Shown: piece after piece, positions 24,701 to 36,485 of the stretch
Position numbering within the stretch: position 1 is the first letter of the stretch
How the letters are laid out: the number at the start of each line of letters is the position of its first letter
DNA from: Maratus speciosus
Lineage: Eukaryota > Arthropoda > Arachnida > Araneae > Salticidae
Direction of reading: 5' to 3'
Length of the DNA: 64,000 bases
Assembly (NCBI GenBank): GCA_963932465.1
Contig: CAWVRF010001074.1
Span: forward strand, 186,001 to 250,000
Notes under the pieces: model-generated
Seen by the model: the letters and a program-made list of their open reading frames with translations, nothing else
Database searches by the model: none
What the model was told of the DNA's origin: nothing
Position numbers and translations under genes: made by a program

Positions 24701-26922
24701 ACTCACGGTATGGTTGGTTACCTGTTCCATTTGTGTATTTTTTAATCTTACTCCAAAAGAGCACAGTATTTTCTGCAGGGAAGAAATCTTTAAAGATTTC
24801 TTCCTCTTTCCATTCATGTAAAATTATTTTTCTGTATTGCGATTCTACTGCTTGAGGATCATCCATCAGATGGGGTAGAGGAAGTTCTTTGAAACTGATT
24901 CTGTCCACTTGATTTAAGACTTTACTCGGCTTCAACCAAGACATTTTCTTAAAAACTTCCTTATTTTCAGGTAAGCGCTCTTTTACTTCCTTTAGCAATT
25001 CCAGTAGGAATTCATGGCATCTTTTCAGTAAATTATTTACGGCATCGGCATTGCTATTGTGCTGTTTGTATTTCATTAGCTCATGAGAAAAATGAGCTCC
25101 AAAATCAACCTCGTGTATTTGCAAAAGATTGCCTTCATGACTGTATAATCTTCTCTCTAAAGACTGGTAATGAATATTTAGCTCTTTTACCAAGTTTTCA
25201 GGTTCGACATTTTGCGATTGAAAAAGAGCATTTACTTTTTCAAATTCTTGAATAATTGGACACAAGAATATGAAATATAGTTGATTAATGTCATCATTAA
25301 TTATATCAAAAATCATCCTAGCTTTATATCTTGCCTTTTGTGTGGCACATCTGCTTTCCTGTTGGAAATAAGTCTTCAACTCAAGCCAATTTACTAAGAT
25401 ATTGTAAATTACAGTCCCTCTTACTAGCCATCGTGTGCAAGAAGTCTTTTTAAAAGGCAAAGGATTGCCAACTACATCCTCATCAAGATTTATTGTTTCA
25501 GTAAGCATCTTAAATTTTTCTCTTCTTTCAGTTGATTTTTTGAACCACGATGGGATTTCTGTTAACAAAAATCCGAGATGAGAAGGCAAAATTTCAAAGG
25601 CCTTTTTTACACATAATGCCAAACTGTGACAAATACATTGCATTTTTAAGCAATTAGGCGATTCGTTCAATATTCGGGACCAGACAGAATTATTTTTACC
25701 AGTCATGTTTTTGGCACCATCTGTTCCAAAACCTATGCAACTTTTAAATTGGAGATTAAACCTCAGTAGCATAGAGCTCAATGAATTAAACAGTACTTCA
25801 CCAGTGGTTTCTGTAACTGATGCTAGCCCAAGAAAATTTGATACAATGCTTTCATTTGCATCATTGTAATAAAGCGCAGAAACACAAACTTTTTTTTCTG
25901 ATGTGATGTCCGTAGTTTCATCCATAATAATGGAATATTTTTTATCTTTCAATTCATCGATGAGTTCTTTCTCTATGGATGGTGCTAACTTCTGTTATAA
26001 GTTTTGAGCATTTCGTTCGGTGCAATTTCAATTTTTCCATTATGCTTCCTTTGGAATTCTTTTTTACTACTTCACTTAAATGATCAATGGATGAAATAGA
26101 GCAGTGGCAACAAATGGAAGCAGCTAACTGAAGCTCAGTTTTCTTTAATTCTAGATTTTCACCAATAATGATGAAACTTGTAACTTTTTTTTTGGCGTTA
26201 CACCTTTTTTCAATTTGCATGTGACTCGCCGTTCCAGAGTGTTTCGATAAAATACTCTTTTTTGCACGGAGACTGCATTTACATAATTTGCAATACGCTC
26301 CTTTACTTTCATCTTCTTGTAACCATGGGAATTCTCTTTCCCACTCTGGTAAATATTTTCGAGCTCCATCGTAACAATTTTTCCATTTAGACATTTTGCG
26401 TAAAAACACAAACACCGTTAACTGAAATCAAACTATTTCAACTTTCAAGCATTAAATCAGATAAAATATTATTATAAGCACTAAAGAAACTGTTTAAATC
26501 AAATAGAGTTAATCAATTCAAACGGATCAACGATCGTCAAGAATGAACACAAACACACAAGCAAAGCAAGTTCATGTTGATCAACATTCAACAACACGTG
26601 GATTTTATTAAACTTACACATTACACTAGAATTCCCCAGACTCTGAAATCACGTGACTTGCAACGCTATATTTTGATTGGCTGAAACTGATGCTGCCACT
26701 GTAGAACTTGAAAATTAAAAAAGGGACAATTTACTTTTCGTCTTTCCAAAAAGTAGGGCAGAAATTTCATCGAAAGGAGAAAAAAAGATATTTCTGCGAA
26801 ATGAGGCCAAATTTGGAGCCAAATTTACTACGATGCCAAAAATAAAATCTCGGAGCCAGCTTCAACGGTTTGGAGCCAAATTTCGGAAATTTGGCTCCAA
26901 GGAGGCCAATCTGGCAACCCTG
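21522..26922 (-). mobile_element. hAT array unit 4, full length with both TIRs
   Basis: 5401 bp, from CAGGGTTGCCAGATTG to CAATCTGGCAACCCTG. On the right it abuts CTACACAG (26923-26930) and satellite sequence, exactly as the complete element at 52253 does. On the left it abuts unit 3 instead of a TSD. It is therefore the original insertion, with the truncated units added on its left side. Confidence 0.93.
24423..26394 (-). pseudogene. hAT transposase with a 2-bp frameshift (unit 4)
   Basis: Retains the native ATG (MSKWKN, at 26394), the zinc finger and the leader, but GGTGCTATAACTTC of the complete copy reads GGTGCTAACTTC here (near 25984-25988). The 2-bp loss shifts the frame soon after residue 135. 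An N-terminal finger-containing fragment ends near 25954, and a separate 509-codon frame with the catalytic core runs 24423-25952. It shares atttcaaagg (near 25590) with the solo complete copy, against atctcaaagg in units 1-3. A single-locus assembly error is possible but would need checking. Confidence 0.85.
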
Positions 26923-26985
26923 CTACACAGCAAATAAAATAAGCAGTTAATTTCTGTCGCCCATGCGATTCCATTGCTTAATGCT
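26923..26985 (+). repeat. 444-bp satellite monomer, left piece (split by insertion)
   Basis: CTACACAGCAAATAAAATAA onward matches the start of the monomers at 42.9-46.9 kb. It stops at TTAATGCT, the 8-bp target duplicated by the 12.1-kb element, and resumes at 39106. Counting the target once, the two pieces give exactly 444 bp between successive CTACACAG sites. Confidence 0.9.
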
Positions 26986-27018
26986 CGAGGGGTCTCTCAA
27001 TGGGCGAAATCGTGTACG

Positions 27019-27165
27019 AGATTACGGAATCACCTTGATTACAGCTGATTCAGCTGATTACTATGATTACATGTGATTATACCTGATTACACCTAGATTA
27101 CATGTGATTATACCTGATTACACTTGATTACAGTTGATTTCACTTGGAAATACGTGATTATATTG
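27019..27165 (+). repeat. GATTAC subterminal array, left end
   Basis: About a dozen copies of tGATTACa or close variants (gattat, gattt) at 9-13-bp steps. Clusters of short repeats just inside TIRs are commonly transposase-binding sites; that role is inferred here. Confidence 0.7.
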
Positions 27166-27215
27166 CTAAAATTTATGATTTAACAGTTTTACTCGATTTT
27201 ATTGCCTTCCAAAAA

Positions 27216-27254
<39 letters not shown>

Positions 27255-27260
<6 letters not shown>

Positions 27261-27645
27261 GTCCAAAATAAGAAATAAGTATCAAGCAGGACGGTGATTC
27301 GCCTATCACTGTTCTGCTGACAGTGGCGTAGCTAAGGGGGTGGGGTCTGAACGAGGGTCAGAATCTCACCCCAAATGATGGGCTCGTACACTAAATCATG
27401 AATAATAAAAGTAGTAACTTCTGCTAAAACGGCAATTTTTTTTTCTTTTTTTACATGTTAACTTTTTAGATTTGTCCAAAATAAGAAAATAGTATCAAGC
27501 GGGACGGTGATTTGCCTATCACCGTTCTGCCGACAGTGGCTTAGCCAAGGGGGTGGGGTTGGAATGTCCCCTCTAACGATAGGTCCGTACACTAAATCAT
27601 GAATAACAAAAGTAGTAACTTCTGCTAAAACGGCATTTTTTTTTC
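27255..27645 (+). repeat. 213-bp direct repeat, two copies
   Basis: AGATTTGTCCAAAATAAG starts copies at 27255 and 27468. Each continues through a short hairpin (ACGGTGAT...ATCACCGT), CAGTGGCnTAGC, AAGGGGGTGGGG, gtacactaaatcatgaata and gtagtaact, ending in a T-rich tract. A third copy lies at 29792, beyond the inserted minisatellite. A 37-base T run precedes the first copy. Confidence 0.75.
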
Positions 27646-27650
27646 TTTTT

Positions 27651-29757
27651 AGCTCACAGGCTATCAAAGCCTGAGAGCTAATGTGCCCGCCCGTTCTGTA
27701 TGTATGTACGTACGTACGTACGTATGTATGTATGTATGTATGTACGTAACGCGATAACTCTTGATAGAAACATCCGATTTGCTTCAAAATTTTTTTCTAT
27801 GTTCATTGTGATAAGGCGCTTCCCTGATTAGTTTTGGGAGCTCATTGATTAAGGATAAAGGGGGAAAAACGGGGTTAGTCCATCCCCTTAATTCAGATAA
27901 ATGGGTTTTTCATGCAGAATCATTCGATTTGCTCCGAATTTGGTATACCGGTTTATTATGTTAAGGAACTTCCCTTGATTAGTTTTGGAAGTTCATTGGT
28001 TAAGGATAAAGGGGGAAAAGGGGTGTTAGTCCACCCCCTTAATTCAGATAAATGGGTTGCTCATGCAGAATCATTCGATTTGCACCGAATTTGGTATACC
28101 GGTTTATTATGTTAAGGAACTTCCCTGATTTGCTTTGGGAGTTCATTGGTTAAGGATAAAGGGGGAAAAACGGGGTTAGTCCACCCCTCTTAATTCAGAT
28201 AAATGGGTTTTTCATGCAGAATCATTCGATTTGCTCCAAATTTGGTATACCGGTTTATTATGTTAAGGAACTTCCCTGATTAGTTTTGAGGGTTCATTGG
28301 TTAAGGATAAAGGGGGGTTAGTCCACCCCTTTTAATTCAGATAAATGGGTTTTTCATGCAGAATAATTCGATTTACTCTGAATTTGGTATACCGGTTTAT
28401 TATGTTAAGGAACTTCCCTGATTAGTTTTGGGGGTTCATTGGTTAAGAATAAAGGGGGAAAAGGGGGGCTAGTTCACCCCCTTAATTCAGATAAATGGGT
28501 TTTTCATGCAGAATGATTCGATTTACTCCGAATTTGGTATACCGGTTTATTATGTTAAGGAACTTCCCTGATTAGTTTTGGGGGTTCATTGGTTAAGAAT
28601 AAAGGGGGAAAAGGGGGCTAGTTCACCCCCTTAATTCAGATAAATGGTTTTTTCATGCAGAATGATTCGATTTGCTCCGAATTTGGTATACCGGTTTATT
28701 ATGTTAAGGAACTTCCCTGATTAGTTTTGGGGGTTCATTGGTTAAGGATAAAGGGGAAAAGGGAGGTTAGCCCGCCCCTCTTAAATTAGATAAATGGGTT
28801 TTTCATGCAGAATGATTCGATTTGCTCCGAAGTTGGTATACCGGTTTATTATGTTAAGGAACTTCCCTGATTAGTTTTGGGGGTTCATTGGTTAAGGATA
28901 AAGGGGGAAGGGGGGCTAGTCGACCCCCCTTAATTTATATAAACGGGTTTTTCATGCAGAATTATTCGCTTTGCTCCAAATTTGGTATACCGGTTTATTA
29001 TGTTAAGGAACTCCCCTGATTAGTTTTGAGGGTTTATTGGTTAAGGATAAAGGGGGGTTAGTCCACCCCTTTAATTCCGATAAATGAGTTTTTCATGCAG
29101 AATGATTCGATTTGCTCCGAAGTTGGTATACCGGTTTATTATGTTAAGGAACTTCTCTGATTAGTTTTGGAGGTTCATTGGTTAAGGATAAAGGGGGAAA
29201 AGGGGTGTTAGTCCACCCCCTTAATTCAGATAAATGGGTTTTTCATGCAGAATGATTCGATTTGCTCCGAATTTGGTATACCGGTTTATTATGTTAAGGA
29301 ACTTCCCTGATTAGTTTTGGGGGTTCATTGGTTAAGGATAAAGGGGAAAAGGGAGGTTAGCCCGCCCCTCTTAAATTAGATAAATGCGTTTTTCATGCAG
29401 AATGATTCGATTTGCTCCGAAGTTGGTATACCGGTTTATTATGTTAAGGAGCTTCCCTGATTCGTTTTGGGGATTCATTGGTTAAGGATAAATAGCGGGC
29501 TAGTCCACCCCCTTAATTTAGATAAATGGGTTTTTTGCAGGATTATTCGATTTGCTCCAAATTTGGTATACCGGTTTATTATGATAAGGAGCTTCCCTGA
29601 TTAGATTTGGAGGTTCACTGGTTAATTATAAAGGGGGAAACGGGGGCTAATTCCCCTTCACTTATTTTTTTGAGGGGCATTATTCTTTAAAATAAGAGTA
29701 TGATATACAATTAGTGTGAATAACCTGTGAGCTCAATGCCATCAGTTTAGCTGGGCA
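27651..29757 (+). repeat. 150-bp minisatellite, about 12 copies, in a 2.1-kb insert
   Basis: ATACCGGTTTATTATG recurs at 27945, 28096, 28247, 28389, 28539, 28688, 28838, 28987, 29128, 29278, 29428 and, with one mismatch, 29568, i.e. every 139-151 bp. Each unit holds TTCGATTTGCTCCGAATTTGG, CCCTGATTAGTTTTGG, GGTTAAGGATAAAGGGGG and a C-rich CCACCCC tract; length variation is in the G and C runs. The insert is bounded by AGCTCACAGG (27651) and the inverted CCTGTGAGCT (29723-29732), and separates copies two and three of the 213-bp repeat. The left end has a TACG/TATG microsatellite (27697-27746). The 109-codon minus ORF here (recurrent HTYVRTY) is microsatellite translation. Confidence 0.8.
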
Positions 29758-29774
29758 CTTTTATTTTTTATTTT

Positions 29775-29985
29775 TTACATGTTAACTTTTTAGATTTGTC
29801 CAAAATAAGAAAATAGTATCAAGCAGGACGGTGATTTGCCCATCACCGTTCTGCCGACAGTGGCTTAGCCAAGGGGGTGGGGTCGGAATGTCCCTGCTAA
29901 CGATAGGTCCGTACACTGAATCATGAATAATAAAAGTAGTAACTTGTGCTAAAACGGCAATTTTTTTTTATTTTTTTTACATGTT
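29775..29985 (+). repeat. Third copy of the 213-bp repeat
   Basis: Same order of motifs as at 27255 and 27468, followed by the first 40 bases of a fourth copy (TTACATGTTAACTTCTTGGATTTG). The minisatellite insert therefore landed inside a pre-existing tandem of at least three copies. Confidence 0.7.
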
Positions 29986-30801
29986 AACTTCTTGGATTTG
30001 TCATCAGAAATGTCATCATGAGAGAGCAATTTGCATTCGCGTCCGGAAATTTAGTTTAAAATGCCAAATTTTATGGAATTTTTGGTAAGATTCTTCTCTT
30101 TTATTGAAAAATGGAAAACAGTTTCGATCACATAATTTCCGAATAAGTGCACTTTCAAATTTCTTGAGGTTAGAAATATTTTCACGGATGTAACAGAAAT
30201 TACCTAATTTTGATTTGAGTAGAGGTTTAAAGAGTCAGAGAGATTCGCATTGTTGAACAAACTTCGGAGGAGGGGGATTGAAAGAATTTAAGATATATTT
30301 CATTTTTTAATAACTTTTAGCATTTTTCTGTTGTTTACGAGGGGGAAGGTCATGACCCCCGTCTCCTTCCCCTTGGATCCGTCACTGATAATAACCGCTT
30401 GAGAGCATAAATGTACTATAGTTAAATCTACGACATTAGAACATGTCTGTAACGAAGCGTGCCATAAATGGAAAAAAATTAAAGTTTGACGAAATTAACA
30501 CTGTACAATTTATACCCGCTAATATAAAAATCTATTTAAAATGGAACATTTATCCAGACCTTTGCGATTCCTTCTTTGTAGCAGTAAAGCCTGTGGAAGA
30601 TTAAAAACAGAAACATTTCATGATCCCTATTACGAAAGGATGGATAATCTTAGAAATACTCTGGCTAAAGCGGATACCTGTTTAAAACGGTATTTTTCCG
30701 ATCTCTAGTAATTCCGTTTTGAGAGATGTTATTGTAACTAGATAAAATGTAAAACTTCATCAACGGAGAATTTGGTGGGACCAATGTTGCTAAAACTTAC
30801 A
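29986..30801. other. Non-coding, nothing recognised
   Basis: AT-rich unique-looking sequence inside the 12.1-kb element; no ORF above 60 codons that makes sense, no terminal repeats seen. A short C-rich segment ccccgtctccttccccttggatccgtcactgata near 30356 looks like a decayed element end. Confidence 0.3.
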
Positions 30802-30809
30802 GTAAAAAA

Positions 30810-30930
30810 CAGGGCCGAAACTAGGGGGATGCAGAGGGGTCATGTGCCCCAAGCGTCAGAACGAAAGGCGAGGAAAGGGGTGGGGGCGCCAAATGAAGAT
30901 TTTATTTTTCATTTCATACAAAAATGTATG

Positions 30931-30968
<38 letters not shown>

Positions 30969-33091
30969 TTTAAAGACAAAGTAACTCGCAACCTAATGTT
31001 AAACCTATGGGAGCGTTCTTTTCAAATTTGTGAAACTGAAAGTAACTTTATAAAAAAAAAAAAAAAAATCTGCAACCAAAATCGAAAAATTAAACACTAG
31101 CCCAGTTAGAATTCAATCATTGGTTTTCAAACATTACATTTTCGGCAAATGTCCTTTAATGTTTTTTTGTTTTAATTTTGTCCGCAATAGAACATTGAAC
31201 TGGAATCTTCAGAACGTTTTGTTATCCAAATCAAATTATAAAAAAACTCTGCATCCTATACAACGAATTTAATAAACTCTACTCTTTCATCAAATATCGC
31301 TTTTAAAGAATCTTTTTTTTCTACGGTGTTTCTGCCTGTTTATCTTCGTGAACTTTTATTGAACTTTATTATTTTCCTCATTCCTAAGCCTTTCGTATTT
31401 GTAAATAACTTTAAACACTGTTTTCATTTTGTTTTTATTTTAATTTTTGTGTTTACATAGAAGTCATGTGTTATTTTTGTATATGTCTATACTTTGTTTT
31501 TATTCCGTTTTCTTTATGATTTTGTGTTTACTTATAAGTCATATGCTTGTAAATGACTATAATTGCTGTTTCTTATACTTTTATCTATGGTGCTTGGATG
31601 CCATAGTTTTGTAATACAGTCGGCCCCACTTAATCGGGTAACGGATAATTGCATACCCCGCTTACATGCATAGAATGCCGTAGAAAAAAAACGCTCCGCA
31701 TAAGGTTAATGTTAAATATACTCGTTTTATCGCATAACAATCCCCGGTTAATTGCATAAATATCTCCAATCTAGTAATCCGCATTTTATAAATTCCTGTT
31801 ATAGTGATGAATGGGAAGAAAGGAAGAACTTTTTGTTGTTGTAACAATGGTTTGTTATATCTACGATCGAAGAACAGAAACCGTCGTGAAAGAAGACTTT
31901 ATTATCTAAATTCTAGGAAACTCATAGGAGTGTTGAATTTGGACAATTATGTTTTTCTTGTCTTTTAAAGCTTGTCGTACATACAGTGACTCAATATGTT
32001 GGGGGTACTTTTGGGAAAATCCTGGAATCGGGGGAAAATACAACCGGGATGGTCAAGAGAATAAAGGAACGATATTTAGCGCCGGAAATTGAGAAATACA
32101 GTATCCGAGGTAGGAAAAAACAAATTTACCTAAAAGATTTTTTGTGTAGGCAACAACAACAAGGAAAAGAAAAGTGATAAATTGACAAATAATTGAAAAA
32201 TAAAATTAATATATGCAGAATTTATTTATTTTCAAAGGTATGATTTAAAACAATTTTTTTTTATTTTACTTTCATTTTAATTTTACATACATTATAATGA
32301 AAAATTAAACCATGTAACGTAAATAGTGTAATAATACATTATACCTTATTCCATATATTGTTATATAGAGGGTAATAAATTATTTAAAATTAATAATTAA
32401 AATCTAAATTATTAAAAGAATATTTTTTAAAGTATTAGGTAAATGATGTTCATTAATATTTATCATATCTGTGGTATATAATCAATTGATAACGTATACT
32501 GCTAACATTAATTGCTGTCCTCGCTTAAACGCTTAACCCGCTTAAATGCATACAATTCAGTGGAACCAACTGTATGCAATTAAGCGGGGCCGACTGTACT
32601 TTGTTTCAATATATGTGTCGCTGTTTTCTGGGTCAGTTTCCTTGGCTGATTGGCGGAGGGGTTTCTTCTGCCAGGGGTTCATGCATTTGCCATTTTTTGG
32701 TTGGCTCCCTGGTAGAGTGATTGTAGCCCTTGTAGAATTCATTCTCAGCTATTTACAGAAGAAAATAAAATCATTTGAAACTATTAATATGCAAGTGAGA
32801 AATTTTTAAAAGAACGCTGTCATAGGTTTAACATTAGCGGTCCAGTTTCTTCGCGTGAACAGTGTAAGCTCTTAACTCTCAAGCTAATGTTAATCCTATG
32901 GGAGCGTTGTTTACATATTTCCTTGTAGCATTTTAATTATTATTAAATGATTTTTTTTTTTAAAGAATTTTTTTTCTTTTGCATAGGGTATCTGCGGTCG
33001 ATAACTTTTATTGTGCGTGAGGAGGGGGGGGGGGGGGAGGCGTCAAAATCCATATTTGTTCCGGGCTCAAAAAAGGCTAGTTTCGGCCCTG
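30810..33091 (+). mobile_element. CAGGGCCGAAACTAG element carrying a nested Tigger
   Basis: Termini CAGGGCCGAAACTAG and CTAGTTTCGGCCCTG (15-bp perfect TIRs). Flanks GTAAAAAA (30802-30809) and GAAAAAAA (33092-33099) are an 8-bp TSD with one mismatch. Inner blocks match the 4528-5249 derivative in reverse. Contains an AT microsatellite near 30937, a poly-G tract near 33020 and the nested element at 31617-32596. No transposase frame. CAGGG ends and an 8-bp TSD suit a non-autonomous hAT; that is inference. Confidence 0.75.
31617..32596. mobile_element. Nested pogo/Tigger-like element (980 bp)
   Basis: Ends CAGTCGGCCCCACTTAATCG and, inverted, CGATT-less CAGTCGGCCCCGCTTAATTG. Flanked by the TA dinucleotide on each side (31615-31616, 32597-32598). 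The TIR style (CAGTCGG followed by CTTAAT-type arms) and TA target are typical of the pogo/Tigger branch of Tc1/mariner. A 63-codon plus ORF (31986-32177, basic, ends QQQQGKEK) could be a transposase remnant, but I do not recognise it. Non-autonomous. Confidence 0.75.
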
Positions 33092-34347
33092 GAAAAAAAA
33101 AATGTTTACATGAATACAAAAGCGGCACACTTAACATAATTTGGTGAATCTTAATTTATTTTATAATTCTATATCGAGAATTATCACCAATAGATTTAAA
33201 TCTCCTACTTGAAATAGAAAAGTAATGTCATTGTTGGACTAGTTATTGTGAAGTTTTATTATTCTGTTCTAAAACATGCTGATACGCTCTTTGTTGCAAC
33301 AACGTCATAATTCAAAAATCGCGATTTTTTAGTTCTGATGTTGAAGTAAATGATCGATATATTATTTCAACTCTGTGAAATTTTTGTCAATCAGCAAACA
33401 AGAAAGAAGAGGCGAATTTTCTGAAGTTTTATGATTTGTTTAAAATCGTAGAATCTTTGTCAAAAGATGACTTTGATAAAATTTTCTTTTGTTACACACA
33501 CAGAGCTTTAGGCAAGGAAGTGTGTGTGTGTGGGGGGGGGGGGGTCTGGATGCCCTTCCCGAATGAGGTAAGAGTTTACTGAATAAATCATATGCATACA
33601 GTCAAATCCGGTAAAATCTGTTGACTAGCGTAAAGATTGGTAAAAAATTTAGTTTTTGTCAGGTTTTCGACTTAGCTTTCATAACAGTATCGTATTTATT
33701 TCATTTTCATTTAAGGCAAGATTCCGTTATAGACAGGTTCATTTTTCACAGGGTTAGAGTATACAGTGTATATGTATAGGGGAATGAAGTTTTAAGTTAA
33801 ATAAAAGCTTATAATATATAAATAGTTTCTCTTTTGCAATATCTTCTAAAACAGTTGTCGTTTTCTACTATAAAGTATACACATTTGTGGAGCATACTTG
33901 TATATGCTGTATATTCTAGCAAATATCGCAAAGCTCAAACATATTTACACACCGAAATGCTATTTAATAAATAACTGAAATAGTTATGCCACAATAATAA
34001 GTAACATTTGCATTAACAAATATTCTGGATTTATGTTTGAGCTGTGTGTTAAATGCTGCAATACATGGTATGTTACTACTAAGAAACAATCTAAGTTATT
34101 TAACACTTATTTACGTTTTATTTCCGTAGAAAACTTTTTTTTTTTTTTTTTTAACGGTGTATATACTCAGCCTTTTTATATTATAGAGATTCTAAAATCC
34201 TTTTCTAATCTACAAAGTTATTTTAGTAATACATTCAATTACAGAGATTGGTCTTACTCTTTATCTTCATAAGCTATTTTGTAAAGTATAAATAAGGAAA
34301 TACAATCTTAAAGTTTATTAAAATTCTGTTACTACACAAATATTCTA

Positions 34348-34384
<37 letters not shown>

Positions 34385-35970
34385 TGCATGTTTGCGTATG
34401 TAAAATATTTTATGTATGTAAAAGAAAGTCTGTATTAAAAGAATAGCAAGGGGCAGTTAAAAAAAATTCTGTTTCAGACATTTTTTTGTCTTTAGAGGTA
34501 AACATTGAGAATGGACCACGAAAATCTTCCTTTGTGAAAACAAAATCGTAAGATATCTAAAAAAAATCGTTTTATACAGGTTTCCCTTTTATAAGTTATA
34601 TTTCCAAGTTTAGTAACTCTTCAATCGAGACAATGAATTTTTCTGTTTAAGATTACATTGTATACAGGTTCTGTTTTCATAGGATTTTTTTTTGTATAGA
34701 TGACAAGGTTTGGACCTATTCCGAAAAAAATTTCCTGGCTTCGGAACTGTCTGCCGAGCCAAGCCATAAAAAGTAACCAAACGTCAAACAAATGCCAAGA
34801 ACTTAACCGAACTTAACAATAGACAACTTAACTGCTTATTATACAGGATACAACTTTTCCATATTAAATCGAGTAAACATGGCAAAAAAAAAATCTGGTT
34901 TTTGAGTTCATATGATCTTACACTGTTTAGTTGAGGTTCGAGTATTTTGAGTTCGGGTCGAAATGTGGAGGATGAAATTTTTTGTCGTGCTCAGATCTCG
35001 TTTCGGGTTCGAATCTACCTACCCTGTATCGAGTTGGGCAAACAAAACTAAACCCGACTGATAGTTTGAATCGGATCCGGCTAAACTGAATATTTTTTCA
35101 GAGAGGTTCGAATTGACTTATATTTTACGAGTTGGGTTAAATTAAATTGCTTTTGGTGGGTGGGTTCGATTCTACCCGATTTCTCAAAATATTCTCCAAA
35201 ATATACTTAAAAATGAAACATTATATTACTTGGGTATCAAGGAGCACATATACAGAAATATTGTTTTTTCTTCATAAAAAATATAATTGATACTAGAAAT
35301 ACAATTGTAGGCTACTTTTCCATTATTCTATTGTGGATTTTTATGTTTATTTTTTCAGTTTTGGGGTGGAATTGGGTTCGGATTGAAACCTGTCCGTTCT
35401 GGGTCGAAGTTTGTCAGATTAGGATCAATTAATCCAACTAATTTTTTTAAACTGGTTCAGGCTGAGTGGATATATAATTTACAGGTTCGGGTCGGGTATG
35501 ACCCAAACCACGCAGGATTCTATGCTCTCAAAATAATCCGTGAGTTAAACTAATTTTTCCCTTGATTATCTTTTATTAAAACATGAAAATTTGCGCTTTT
35601 TTACCCATTCCCCTCCCCACCCATATATATATATATATTATATGCCCGACCCGCGCAGGACTCTAATCCGGCCCCCCTGTCGGGATACTATGCCCCCCCC
35701 CACCCCGTAGGGCAAGTTTTGGCGCCGCCCCTGACTGCAACCTTAATGTTAAACCTATGGGAGCGTTCTTTAAAAAACATTCTCGCTTGCATTTTAATAG
35801 TTTTAAATGATTTTTTTTCTATTTTCGTTGCATATTTTTTAAATTTTACTTTTGGTTATTTTTACGTGTTTGGATTTTTTAACTGCAAGACAATTTTATC
35901 AAAATTCCATATATATATACATTTTTGTATCAAACGACAAACAAAATTTCCATTTGGCGCCCTCTTCGCC
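33092..35970. other. Non-coding stretch with microsatellites and decayed repeats
   Basis: No gene. Holds a G-rich run (33520-33545), a possible decayed Tigger start (TA-CAGTCAAATCCGGTAAAATC at 33597), related acaggTTTCC...gattacattgtataca sequence near 34575-34680, an AT/GT microsatellite (34350-34390) and a 34900-35510 zone rich in ggTTCGggTCg and GGGTTCGAATC motifs. The last motif resembles a tRNA/SINE B box, but no A box or tail supports a SINE. Confidence 0.35.
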
Positions 35971-36447
35971 TAGGGCCGAAACTAACCTTTTTACACCCGG
36001 GGCAAGCATGGATTTTGGCGCCCCCCCCTTTTCTGCAAAGTATATTTACAAAGAGAATTTTACTAATTTTCTAATAGCCGACTTATTTAAAAATTTAAAA
36101 CATGTAATCTTAAAATATGTAATACTGAACTACGTAATCTACAATGGCGGATCCAAGGGGGGGCGGGTGGTCACGGGGGTCATGACTCCCCTCTAAACAC
36201 CAACAAAAATATTATAAAGATCATTTTAAAAATAAAATATACAGTTAGAGTCCCGATTATCCGAGTCCTGCTTAACCGAGTTTCCACTTTCACCGAGTTA
36301 TTTTCTTCTGATGGACTGATGGCTTCTATTATTGTGAAACAGTCATTATAAAAGAAGTGTTAGGTAAAGATGAAACAGCAGTCGTAAAAAGTTAGAACTC
36401 TGATTTTCTGGTCAGAATGGGAAAAAAAATGGCCATAATTTTTTTTG

Positions 36448-36485
<38 letters not shown>

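Noticed and set aside
7666..26922. hAT array as a pure assembly artefact
   Set aside because: Units differ by several linked substitutions and tract lengths, and the junction sequence is clean; still worth confirming with long reads.
27458..27787. 109-codon minus ORF with HTYVRTY repeats
   Set aside because: The repeat peptide comes from a TACG/TATG microsatellite and the rest from the 213-bp repeat.
27945..29590. Possible CRISPR-like array from regularly spaced repeats
   Set aside because: Units are 150 bp and similar along their whole length, with no unique spacers; the context is eukaryotic repeat DNA.
33599..34700. A second complete Tigger element
   Set aside because: Only one plausible terminus (TA-CAGTCAAATCCGG) is visible; no inverted partner could be matched by eye.
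34990..35030. GGGTTCGAATC as a tRNA or SINE B box
   Set aside because: No matching A box, cloverleaf or 3' tail in the expected distance; the zone is full of similar GGTTCGGGTCG motifs.
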